The position numbers and the translations under genes are program-made. A stretch of DNA of 64,000 bases from Stemphylium vesicarium (taxonomy: Eukaryota; Ascomycota; Dothideomycetes; Pleosporales; Pleosporaceae). Under the pieces are notes generated by a model, which was not told the DNA's origin, made no database searches, and was given only the letters and a program-made list of their open reading frames with translations. Of this stretch, positions 55,300 to 64,000 are shown piece by piece. Numbering within the stretch: position 1 is the stretch's first letter; every line of letters begins with the position of its first letter. Location of the stretch: the NCBI GenBank assembly GCA_004380135.1, contig QXCR01000010.1, forward strand, positions 558,001 to 622,000. The letters run 5' to 3'.

Positions 55300-57681
55300 T
55301 CATATCATGCTCGCTATCGAGTTCAACGCTGTTGCCGTCGTTCGTATGCCGACCAACTCTGGCTCGCTGACCTGATGTGACACGCTTGGCGGGTACTGGT
55401 GACCCGAGAAGCTCGACAAGCTTCGTAGTGGGGCTGTGAACATACCTAAGACAGCCCCCTGCCGGGTCGTTCGTTCGGACGTCCGTTCCATCTGTGCTTC
55501 ATTGTAAGATGCTGCCGTGGGTGTTCGAACCGAGCGCATCGTAGGCGTCGCTGAGCTTGGCGTTGGGTATGCCGTATTGCTCGTATAGCATGAACTGGTA
55601 GCATGGGGCGTGGATGTTGGCGTTGAAGTCGGCAAAGGCACAGTAGATGGTCCGCTTGGTATGCCATATGATTGTAGCGAAGAGGTACCCGGTATCGGTG
55701 TAGGTGTGGAATGCCGATGAGAAGTTGCGTCGGCTTGCGACATGTCGTGCTTGATCGGATACGAAGACGATGTAGCGGAAGCAGAGGATGCCGCGCGAAC
55801 GCGTCCGGCTTGTGTTTCACGGCGACGCTTAGGGCCGTCTTTGACTTTCGGGTGCGTATGACACTGCGCTTGTTGTCAGTACAATTGGGCTTGTAGCACC
55901 ACAAACACTCTTCCGAAGCATTTGCCCGGCTTGACGCGAGGGCGCCGACTGACCTTGTACGCATGCCGAAACCACGTTGTTCCTTTCTTCTTATTGCTCA
56001 CCAACGCTATCCATTCACCGCAACTTCCACAAAGACCTTCCCATACATCAAGGTTGCCTTCCGTTCGGCGAGTATCCTGTGGGCCCTGGAATGCTGCACC
56101 GGTGGCCGCGCTGACACCGTGCGTGAAAGACTTGTCATACCAAAACGCACTGTTCTTCAATACCAGCCATCGCCCAGGTTTGCAGAGTCCGCACCATCCT
56201 TCACGCTTGTTTCCATGCCCGCGTACCCATCTTGGAGTGTATAAATCGCCTACAAATCGAAGGTCTTGTTCGTGCGGGACAAGATCGGGGTCTGAGGGGT
56301 TCATGTCAGATTCTGGAGGGTCCAGGGCCTTCTCGTGCAGTGATGAGTATAGATCTGGCGGGTCTGAAAGGTCGGCGAAGTGGGATGAACAGCCTCCGTG
56401 ACGGTCTGCATTACTTTGGAGTAGGCGGAAGAGGCCCTGCGAAGGGAGTGGTCGAGGCACTTCGAGATGGTAAGGCGATTGATCTTGGGGCGAAAAGAAT
56501 GGCGAATTGTTGGAAGGTGGAGGGTTACTTTGTGAATATAAGATGTTTTGCGCGGCCATTCCAAAATTGTTATAGGCGCTGGGCGGATATGCTGGCATAG
56601 AGTGATGCGGGTTGAGCCTAGGACCATAAGGCGCAAAACGATCCGGAACTTGTGAAACGATGCGCGGATTTGTCGGTGTGGATGTTGGCGCATGTCCAGT
56701 AGACCACCGTTTAAACCGGGTACTGTCTAATGTGTACGGTGAGGATCGGACGTTGTTGTGCGGCGCTGGTGAAGCACGGGAGCGGCTCCCGCCCCGTACA
56801 ACGCCATCATATTGAGGACGACGTGGCGACGCAAGCGGCGATAGAAGATGACTTGTGCTTGGCTCCGGATGGTTCCACGTATCATACTCAGACGCATATG
56901 AAACTGGTTCCGAGGTACCCATCTCCTCGTAAGCCGCGGACTCTGGGAGCACACCACCGGTACTTGACATTGAGAACGAGGATTCGGACAGTCGCCTAGT
57001 AGAGCTCGGATTGAAGTTTGCCATGTTCTCATGATCCTGTTGGGCCATGCCATTGTATTGGCGCAAGTCAATGATGGGCGTGTTCTCGTCGTGACCCATC
57101 ATGCTTCGATTGAAGTCCGTCGCATCCGAATCCAGGGACGGAAATGACTCCAGTTCTTCGCATACCTTCTGACCCCATGGACCTTTGTTTGTTAGCACCG
57201 CGGTAAGGATAGCTCGGCTATGCAGCTTACTTGTGTCGATGACGCCCGGAAAGAAGTCAGTGGTTGCAAGCGACGGTGGAGCAGCCATGCTGTTACTATA
57301 GATATCGCTGCTTGTGACAGACGTTTGGGCTGCATTCATATTCGATCGCGCGATTAGGTGTGACGAGTCGTTTCTGTTGCCTACAGGGGGACCCCGCAGT
57401 GCAGCATTGTACGAAGGGTGTGTCTGTGGCACCGCCCACGAGGGTTGTGGCGGTGATGGTCTAGGCATCTGTAATAGGTTCTGTGGCTGTTGTTGTCCTT
57501 GTGGAGGGTAACCACCGTACGGGTACATCATCTGCATTCCTGGCGTAGGAGATGATTGTCCCAAGGCATATTGTCTATTAGGCGATGGCCGGTATCTATA
57601 TGCCGGTCAGCCTGCGCGAACATGGATCGACAGCCTCTGACTACTGGAGAGAGCTTACTGTTGAACCGCGTTGTAATCCAT
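55300..57681 (-). CDS. Rua1-type transcription regulator (C-terminal zinc domain)
   Basis: Exons 57681-57659 (23 nt), 57595-55954 and 55863-55300 give about 742 residues. Splicing of exon 1 yields MDYNAVQQYRPSPNRQYALG. The N-terminal two thirds are disordered and rich in Ser, Pro, Gln and Asn, as in an activator. The conserved part (about 460-575) reads HEQDLRFVGDLYTPRWVRG, EGWCGLCKPGRWLVLKNSAF, then GLCGSCGEWIAL, TTWFRHAYK and, after a 90-nt intron, CHTHPKVKDGPKRRR. Paired Cys/His residues match the Rua1 C-terminal domain. In Ustilago maydis Rua1 activates the ustilagic acid cluster; other homologues are general regulators. A further 48-nt stretch inside exon 2 (about 57222-57175) has all intron signals but is in frame and stop-free. 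The 3' end past 55450 is uncertain, since a GTATGT donor occurs there. Confidence 0.8.
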
Positions 57682-60600
57682 CTTGAGCTCCGCCTATTTT
57701 ATACGACGACCTTTACGGTGTGTAGTTAACGGTCTGTATTCCAAGCTGGTAAGCAACTGGCCAGGCGATGTATGGTTTCGCTAGGAACTCGGTATGGCTG
57801 AGGGGCTTGTCATGGGTTATTTGTCGAGGAACACAAGGCAGAGTGCAGACGCAAGACACTCACTTCGGTAGCGAGAGTAGAAATTTGCAGTCAAAGGAGT
57901 GTGTCAAAGCGATAGCGCTGTGCGACTATGGCTGAGGAGGTGTGGCACCGAATGAGACTGTGAGCTTTCTTCAAAAGAGTGTACGAGAACAAACGTTCCC
58001 AACGCAGCCAGCGCGGATGGAGCCCGCTCCAAAGGAAAGAAAGGTTTACAAAGATAGTTGGGCAAGATCCTAAAGAGTGACGGGCCAAATAGAAAGGAAG
58101 ACGGTTGAAGGGGCTGTTAGGCTATATGATGCACACACGGGTTTGCAACATCCGAGAGGAACAACGAAGAGTAATGGCGTCTGCAATCGACGCAACGGAA
58201 CCGCTTGGGCTCAGGTTTGAGAGAAGTGTCGCGACGCGCCTTGGCTGCAGGTGATCTGGAACGAACACAGCAGAAGCGTTCACCCAAAAGAGAGTCTGGC
58301 GGGGATAGTGTAGTGGGTGGTGGACCGCGCGCAAGGCTGCTGGGATTCCAAAAGGCGATTAGACGCACTCGGAACGGTCGCACCAGTCGTTGTCTCCATG
58401 GCCCTGTCGGCTCACTCGGAGAGGCTCCTCGGGGGTGGGCAGCAAGCGCCCCATGTTGCTAACGCAGAGGTGTCGACATGGGTGAAGCGCTGCTAACAGC
58501 CATCACGACCAGCTCTGACAGGGGAAGACTTGGTCGGTTAATTCAGTTGGACGGGCAATCCATCGGTCGTTGCGACCTGAAGTCAAGTTTCAGCGCTTGA
58601 TTGGGATGGTGTAGGGCCTCTCAGGAAGGATGGAGTGACAAGAGGGCATGGCCGGGAAATACGCAACCTCGCCGTGTATCAACACAATTACTACAGTTTA
58701 GCAACCCGTTTCATCGCATCAGGAAGACTCTGTGCTGAATTGGGCGGAGGACGGTCCCGAGGGCGGCGCTGATTGGGGATGAGGTTCGTGCCGTCGCGTG
58801 TGGCGCGTAGGTGGGAGAAGGAAGGCATGAGTCAGCAATTGCTTCCACCCCGCCCCACGTCTCTTTACCGCGTCGCGACACGGGCGAAACACTCCTGACA
58901 CACGTCCAGGGGCATCTGCGACCCACCCTGCCCGCAACATGTACCGCACCATTACCACAATTCGCACCTTTTCCCGAATTGATTCGCCGACAGGAACACT
59001 CGGCAGTGTCGCGCAGCGGAGCGATGGCCGAATACCCATCTACGCTCGACGCTCCTCTATCCACTGCTCCAGGACTGCCCGCGCTATCACTGAATGGTAG
59101 CATCATCACCTGTACGTTGCTCTGTCGACAGAGACATCATCTTGCAGAGCAGGATTTGCGGTCTTTTGCTAGTTCTTCGTAATGGCCCCGTTACCGTGCG
59201 AACCATGACAAGCTTTTGCACATGCCGCCGAGTCATTTTATTTTGACAAGTGACAGCGGCCGATCGCCAAATTGGACATGCTAGTGTGAAGTGGCAGGCT
59301 GTCACTACATGTCCACTATTATATCGTTCCTGACTTGATCACCTACAGGTCGACCCCTTGCCTCGCTACGACAGCTTCGCCAAATGAATCGCGACAGCTA
59401 CCTTTGCGTCGGCCCATCAGCTCGCTACCCGGCCTGCCTCATTCCCTTACCAGGCTCGGGATTGCCACGGTGATGGGATTTCGAACGTCTGAGGCGCCTT
59501 TAATTTGCTGATAGTCCCAAGCATGAACTATTGCAGGCATGCTTTGGATCTCGCGTGGGACAAGCCAAGTCGGAGGATGCGCTGCAAGGTGCAACCTGCA
59601 AGCTCGTCAGCGTCACTGCCAGGAGGAACTATTACATCTCCACCATCGGTAAGCTCCGTCCAATCACCTCTGCAGTGGCTACGAGTCACTTTCCCTCGGA
59701 TACAGCCTTCTGTAACCTCAGCCATTCCTTGGTAATCCTCGGCGCGAATGACACCTCATATAAACAATGTAAACTCATACTTAGTTAACGCAAGCCTTGA
59801 CCAAGTGTCGCATTAGGGCGCATCACCGGATTGCAACCTGGACCTGACTGATCATCGCGAAAGGCGTTAGAAGACTACAAGTCCGTCCTCAGTTCCGGAC
59901 CAGATTTACAATCCAGAGTGGCACCGGCTCGTGCTCGAAGTAATCTCAACGCCGAGCATGCTGTTCTGGGACTCGGCGATGTTGAGTATCGCCATTTCTC
60001 CGGACGGAACTTATTCGCCCTCTGTGTACCCCCGTTTTATGCTTACCCGTCTCTGAATCCATGTAGCGACTTCTTCTTTACTACGCCTCCAAGTCTCGCG
60101 CGCGTCACTCATACTGTCATTACTGGTCTTTTGCTATAATGTACTCCAGTTACCGAGGAGCCTCATACTTCAAGAACAGCGTTATGTACATCATCGCACC
60201 CCACTCGCCTCTTTCAGTCTCGATGCGACAGCGACAGCTACTGTTTCAACACTATCAGAGATGCCAAGGGTAGTACACCATTCTCAGCCTCATGACGTAT
60301 GCTGCACCAGATTGGGCGGACTATATTTGGGCTTCACTTGGGTGCCGCACCGAACGAGGCGCTTCCACCTGGCCAAACCCAGCCGCTCATCTCAGCCCTA
60401 TGTCAGTACATAACTGGAGGGGTCTTTGCAGGATCGACGCAACGTAGGAGCTGGGGTCATCCATGTTCCTAACAGGATGGTTTTGACAGGCCACCGCTGG
60501 CGGAGCGGGACGCGCGGACAGCCACACTACAGGCACTAAACTTTGATGCCAACCCGACCTGACAGTCAAGTAACGTGCGGCAATGGTCCAGGTGGTGGTC

Positions 60601-60875
60601 GAAACAACGAGAATCCCCAGATTGGTTGTTGCACTAAGAGAAGGATAAGGTATCGCGTGAGCGTCATCTCTCTAATGGCGAAGTATGGTATATGATCGTG
60701 CATTATACATTTCATCTATGGCGAACATTCTCAAGCGCGCATTTAGCAACGCCCAACTCTTGCAGCAATAGCGGAGCATCAAACCCGATGAACTTAAACT
60801 GTATCTTAGACTCCGCTTGCATTTAGCCCGACACGCGTCCCATCTTTATGATGCAAAAGTTACAGGTGTCATCTC
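57682..60875. other. Large gene-free block (3.2 kb) upstream of the Rua1-type regulator
   Basis: No coding exon, tRNA or terminal repeat could be supported on either strand. Frames up to about 130 codons (58711-59109 minus) lack composition or domains of real proteins. Its size suggests a long regulatory upstream region, a long 5' leader or an unannotated non-coding transcript. Confidence 0.5.
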
Positions 60876-62658
60876 TTACAACTTCCCAATCTTGATCTCA
60901 CAGCCCCCGCTGACCGTGTCAAAACTCAGACTACTAGCTCCATTTCCCTTCTTTGCTTCGACATGGTTCTTCCCTGGTTCATCCTTCTCTTTGAGTAGCT
61001 CCAAACCTTTGCCTTGCAGGTGTAGCGCACCACTCAATGATGTCCCGTCCACGAAGCCCGTCCACTCTTCCGGATACGTCACGTCCAGTCCCCCGGATGT
61101 GCTCTTATGCGTACTGACAAGTCCAGTCATGGGTATATTCTTCGCTTTGTAGGGTGCGCGAAGTGTCAAAGACGTCTGGCCAGAGCGTGTTTGGGTGTAA
61201 ATCTCCGACTGGTAATCGCCAGACTTGAAAGGAAGGAGGTCTGCTGTTACGAGGCCGGCAACCGAGTTCATCTCTGTTCGCGAACCGTGGATAAATGTGC
61301 CGTCAACCGAGCCGACTGTTGTATTGATGAATGTTTGATAGTCTCGTTCGGGAATATGCTTTCGTTTGAAGTCCGTGCGTATGCTACCGGATAACGAGTC
61401 AACCATAAAGACTGCGGGATTCGACGACCCTTTGGCAGCTTCTTGGGGCTCAATGTCAATGTTTACAGAGCCGCTCTTTGTTTTGACGGAAAGAAGATCG
61501 AAGAGGGCAAACTTTCCGCTGATGGATCCAGAGATGGTCTGCAGGTGAGTTTGCCGCGAGGGAAAAGCGACAGCGTCCAGGGTACCAGTAGTGAGTGAAA
61601 TGGAGGTCGATTCCGTGACGGTGAAGTTGGCGCCGCTGTGAATCTGCATGCCCATGTGATTGGAGTGAATCTTCAATATCTGCATCGAGGCTCCTGGTGC
61701 TACGTAGATGACTATTGACATGCCGAGGCAGGCGGTACCAGATCGGACTCCATCGAAGCCATCCGGAAATGACGGGTCGCCGATAGATAGTCCTGATGGA
61801 GTCTGTACATACTTGATGCTACTGACGTCGACCGTTGGTGACACTGCATATGACATCTTGACTTGCACAGTACAAGGTGCTTGTTCAGCGGGTGCCTGCG
61901 CAACATGTATCCAGCCCGCCACGCGCTTGTATGGACCATCTAGCTGGTGTATCGCCTCCTGGATGTTGAGCTCGTTTGGCTTACCGAAATCGTACAATTC
62001 GGTTCTAACGCTGTACTCGTTGCCACACTTTGATGGCCACCGAATCGGGAAGACTTGCCGTTGGTCTCCTGATGCCGCCGATTGCGCTGTTGCCGATGGG
62101 GATGGCCACGGGATGGTAATGAGCTCCGGCCGGTCGGAGTCGTCATCGATGAAACCTTCGGGATGTGTGGGATCGGATTGAGCCGATTGAGCCGAGGTTT
62201 GAGGAGCTTTCACTGCAGCCTTGGGATACGTTAGTACTGGCTGATTCTTTCGCGCTTCTGTTACACACTTGTCTGTCTCTGCGAACCGACACAGCCGCCG
62301 CCATCAAGGCTAGCATCGCAGCCACCAACATGACGGAAAGTACCGTGGCGAGTAGTTTGAACCACGCCTTCTTCATGCAACGCTGCCTCAAGCTTCTTTT
62401 GCCATACTGGTCCTCTTTGAAGGTTGCGTCCCTGGCCTCTCGACCATCGAAAGATAGGAGCCTCGCGCCTTCTTCTCCACTCAGCCGGCTCGTGAAGAGA
62501 GCTGGGGTGGTAGCTTCGAGATAGCTAGGTGGCGCTTCAGATTCTTGTTCAACAGCAGGCTCTAGAAGGGGCGTTGAACGCTCGTTATATGGCGATGGGG
62601 ATATTACGATTTGCGGTCGCCATGACCGACTGTTTGCCGTTGCGGTATCGATGTACAT
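60876..62658 (-). CDS. DUF7330-like single-pass membrane protein with beta-rich ectodomain
   Basis: Two exons, 62658-62269 and 62219-60876, give 577 residues. The 49-nt intron has donor GTGTGT, ACTAAC and acceptor AAG. An N-terminal cytosolic part contains a PPSYLEA motif. A single membrane helix follows at about 102-126 (FKLLATVLSVMLVAAMLALM), then a linker and a long beta-rich domain with repeated SGS strands (TISGSISGKFALFDLLSVKT, KSGSVNIDIEP, SLSGSIRTDF, TTVGSVDGTF, TRSGQTSLTL, STSGGLDVTY, SLSGALHLQG). This layout fits the Dothideomycete DUF7330 family and resembles DUF4097-type beta-solenoid domains. The function is unknown; a cell-surface or organelle-lumen role is inferred from topology only. 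Confidence 0.7.
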
Positions 62659-63121
62659 GACTCGGCTTCGGATCAGTGATTGTGAGGCCCAAAACTGGAG
62701 GAGATGTATGAAGAGAGTGAGAGATGGAGCGATGAAGAAGGAAGCAAGTCAGGCAGCGAGTGCTGAGAATATCACATTTAGGTCCAGGCACCTAGAAGCC
62801 TGATCTGCAGTTGCAAAGGCTGGGTAGAGAAGTGTGCTGCTACACTTTTGTTTCGGACATGGAAACGCTGCATGTTTGATGTCGGGCTTGGCAAAGGGGC
62901 GGCTGGCAGACGATATTAGGCTGCTAGACGGCTAGGCCAAGATGTTACTTTTTCCTCTGATGATAGTTTCACGGCGGTTGATCAATTGCAGAGACGGACA
63001 CGGTGACTTGGAGAGCGGGCCCCCCGAGATGATGCGTGTGGTAGGGCTTGGCGGTTGACGTAGCCAGGTGTCGTCGCATTGCCGCATTGCCGCATCGCCG
63101 CATCGCATTCTCCACCTCGAC
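62659..63121. other. Divergent upstream region of the DUF7330-like gene and SEC39
   Basis: 463 bp between two divergent starts. Contains the 8-bp tandem repeat at 63075-63106. No gene. Confidence 0.55.
63075..63106. repeat. Four tandem 8-bp units just before SEC39
   Basis: CGCATTGC twice followed by CGCATCGC twice, ending 15 bases before the SEC39 start codon, probably in its 5' leader. Confidence 0.8.
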
Positions 63122-64000
63122 ATGGCGGCTCTCCAGAAGCTGTCGAAACTCTCGGGCCCACACTGTGTGCTGCTCGCCGTGCAGTATGCCACCCAGGCCA
63201 AGATTGCGGCCTTGCGGGCCTTGACAGCCCTGCGCGACGGCGACCTACCACTCGAGCTCAGCCTGAGCATCCTGCTGCAATACCTGCCTGAAGAGCATGA
63301 CCCGGAAGCATACCACGCCTACCTTCACGGCCTGGCCACCGGCTCGCGGCACCCTGGCGAGAGCCCTGCCGAATGCCTGGACGTGGCGTCTGTCGAGCAG
63401 CTCTCCAACGCGCGCGCAAAGAAGAAGCGGCTGGCCCTAGAGCTGCCATCAGTCGCACACCCTCTCTATGCAGGCGACACTGACATGGACCTCTTCACCC
63501 ATTTCCTCATCCATCGCGCCCACCGTATCGACGCGCAGACGGGCCTGCTGGACCTCGTCCCTCGGCTCGTCGTGCCCTTCCTAGGCCACTCCGAGTACCT
63601 TCGCACGTGGTTTATATCCACGGCCCTGCCCCTCCTGCGCCTCAGCTACGAGTACTATCCACAAGATGCCGCCCCGACGCTCGACCAATTCGCGGCGCTG
63701 GAGGGGCAGCGCGCCATCGACATGCAGCTTTCCAGTGCCTGCAATGCAACAAGCAAACACGGCATACATAATACAGCCAGGGATCTAAAAGGCATCGTCG
63801 CCCCGTGGCTATGCGGAGCAAACGACCGCAAGCGGCGGCACATGGGCAGCGAAACCGACGAATGGGACTGTCTGTTCCAATGGCTTCTGCATACGTCAAA
63901 AGAACATTTGGCCATGGTCGCAGCAGCCATCTCCGACTGGGACGGGCCGGAGGATATGGACCTTGGTGGCTACGAAGAGGGAAGAGACTACATTGACGAC
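63122..64000 (+). CDS. SEC39: SEC39-like protein of the Dsl1 tethering complex (partial, cut by window end)
   Basis: The frame from the ATG at 63122 is open for 293 codons to the window edge, so the 3' end is missing. It begins MAALQKLSKLSGPHCVLLAV and continues AALRALTALRDGDLPLELSL, then SILLQYLPEEHDPEAYHAYL, the helical repeat start of fungal Sec39-domain proteins. Later stretches (VPRLVVPFLGHSEYLRTWF, DCLFQWLLHTSKEHLAMV) are also helical. Sec39 with Dsl1 and Tip20 tethers Golgi-derived COPI vesicles at the endoplasmic reticulum. Full proteins of the family run to about 700-1000 residues, so roughly a third is seen here. GC content at third positions is high compared with neighbours. Confidence 0.78.
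   Translation, partial: MAALQKLSKLSGPHCVLLAVQYATQAKIAALRALTALRDGDLPLELSLSILLQYLPEEHDPEAYHAYLHGLATGSRHPGESPAECLDVASVEQLSNARAKKKRLALELPSVAHPLYAGDTDMDLFTHFLIHRAHRIDAQTGLLDLVPRLVVPFLGHSEYLRTWFISTALPLLRLSYEYYPQDAAPTLDQFAALEGQRAIDMQLSSACNATSKHGIHNTARDLKGIVAPWLCGANDRKRRHMGSETDEWDCLFQWLLHTSKEHLAMVAAAISDWDGPEDMDLGGYEEGRDYIDD

Noticed and set aside
1..64000. tRNA, rRNA, CRISPR or prokaryotic features
   Set aside because: No T-loop and acceptor-stem pair or repeat-spacer array was found by eye, and the genome is eukaryotic. A covariance-model scan would be needed to exclude tRNAs fully.

Overview
The window is a nuclear segment of a filamentous ascomycete, most likely Dothideomycetes/Pleosporales. The evidence is short GT-AG introns (about 46-140 nt) with CTAAC/CTGAC-type branch points, balanced base composition, ascomycete orthologues throughout (Stb3, Spp1, Clu1, Vam7, Sec39, Rua1-like, GtaA-like), lineage-restricted DUF families, and a nuclear copy of the F1Fo-ATP synthase subunit that most fungi keep in mtDNA (ATP8). 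I joined the exons by hand from splice signals, reading phase and family knowledge. No alignment or transcript data were available, and order-level taxonomy is an inference.

Layout. 1-1.6 kb: no supported gene. 1.6-5.2 kb: a DUF1295 membrane reductase (-) head-to-head with DNA topoisomerase III (+). 6.2-7.4 kb: STB3-type DNA-binding regulator (+). 8.6-15.1 kb: CLU1/TIF31 (-) divergent from a mitochondrial membrane P-loop NTPase (+). 15.4-18.0 kb: secreted glutaminase-like enzyme with a probable GC-AG intron. 18.6-20.5 kb: an unknown gene with an in-frame TGA, then a small secreted protein with ten cysteines (effector-like). 20.5-23.1 kb: gene-poor. 23.1-28.6 kb: four-TM protein (-), AIM18 (-), NSE3 (+), SPP1 (+). 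29.3-31.1 kb: six-exon MFS carrier (-). 32.7-35.6 kb: VAM7 (+) and an SCP2-like/alpha-beta hydrolase fusion (-). 36.6-39.1 kb: EB1/BIM1 (-) with an open 119-codon frame after its stop, and a secreted SGNH esterase (-). 41.7-44.4 kb: DOMON/cytochrome b561 protein (+) and ALKBH6-like dioxygenase (-). 45.0-52.0 kb: F-box/LRR protein with a CaaX end (-), DUF7053 protein (-), DUF1772 protein (+), second MFS carrier (-). 52.6-53.9 kb: nuclear ATP8 (-) and a broken NmrA-like pseudogene (+). 55.3-57.7 kb: Rua1-type zinc regulator (-) with about 3.2 kb of empty upstream DNA. 60.9-62.7 kb: DUF7330-like membrane protein (-). 63.1 kb to the end: SEC39 (+), cut by the window edge.

Most of this is ordinary core genome, not a single cluster. 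Recurring themes are mitochondria (CLU1, the NTPase, AIM18, nuclear ATP8), genome maintenance and chromatin (TOP3, NSE3, SPP1, ALKBH6), membrane traffic and cytoskeleton (VAM7, SEC39, EB1), and secreted or surface functions (glutaminase, SGNH esterase, DOMON-b561, small cysteine-rich protein). The observations most worth a second look are: EB1, whose normal product and whose stop-codon-readthrough product both end in Glu-Thr-Phe, and whose 14-nt first exon is followed by a G-quadruplex motif; ATP8 relocated to the nucleus with its targeting leader on a separate exon; the effector-like protein; the gene interrupted by TGA; and the farnesylation motif on the F-box protein.
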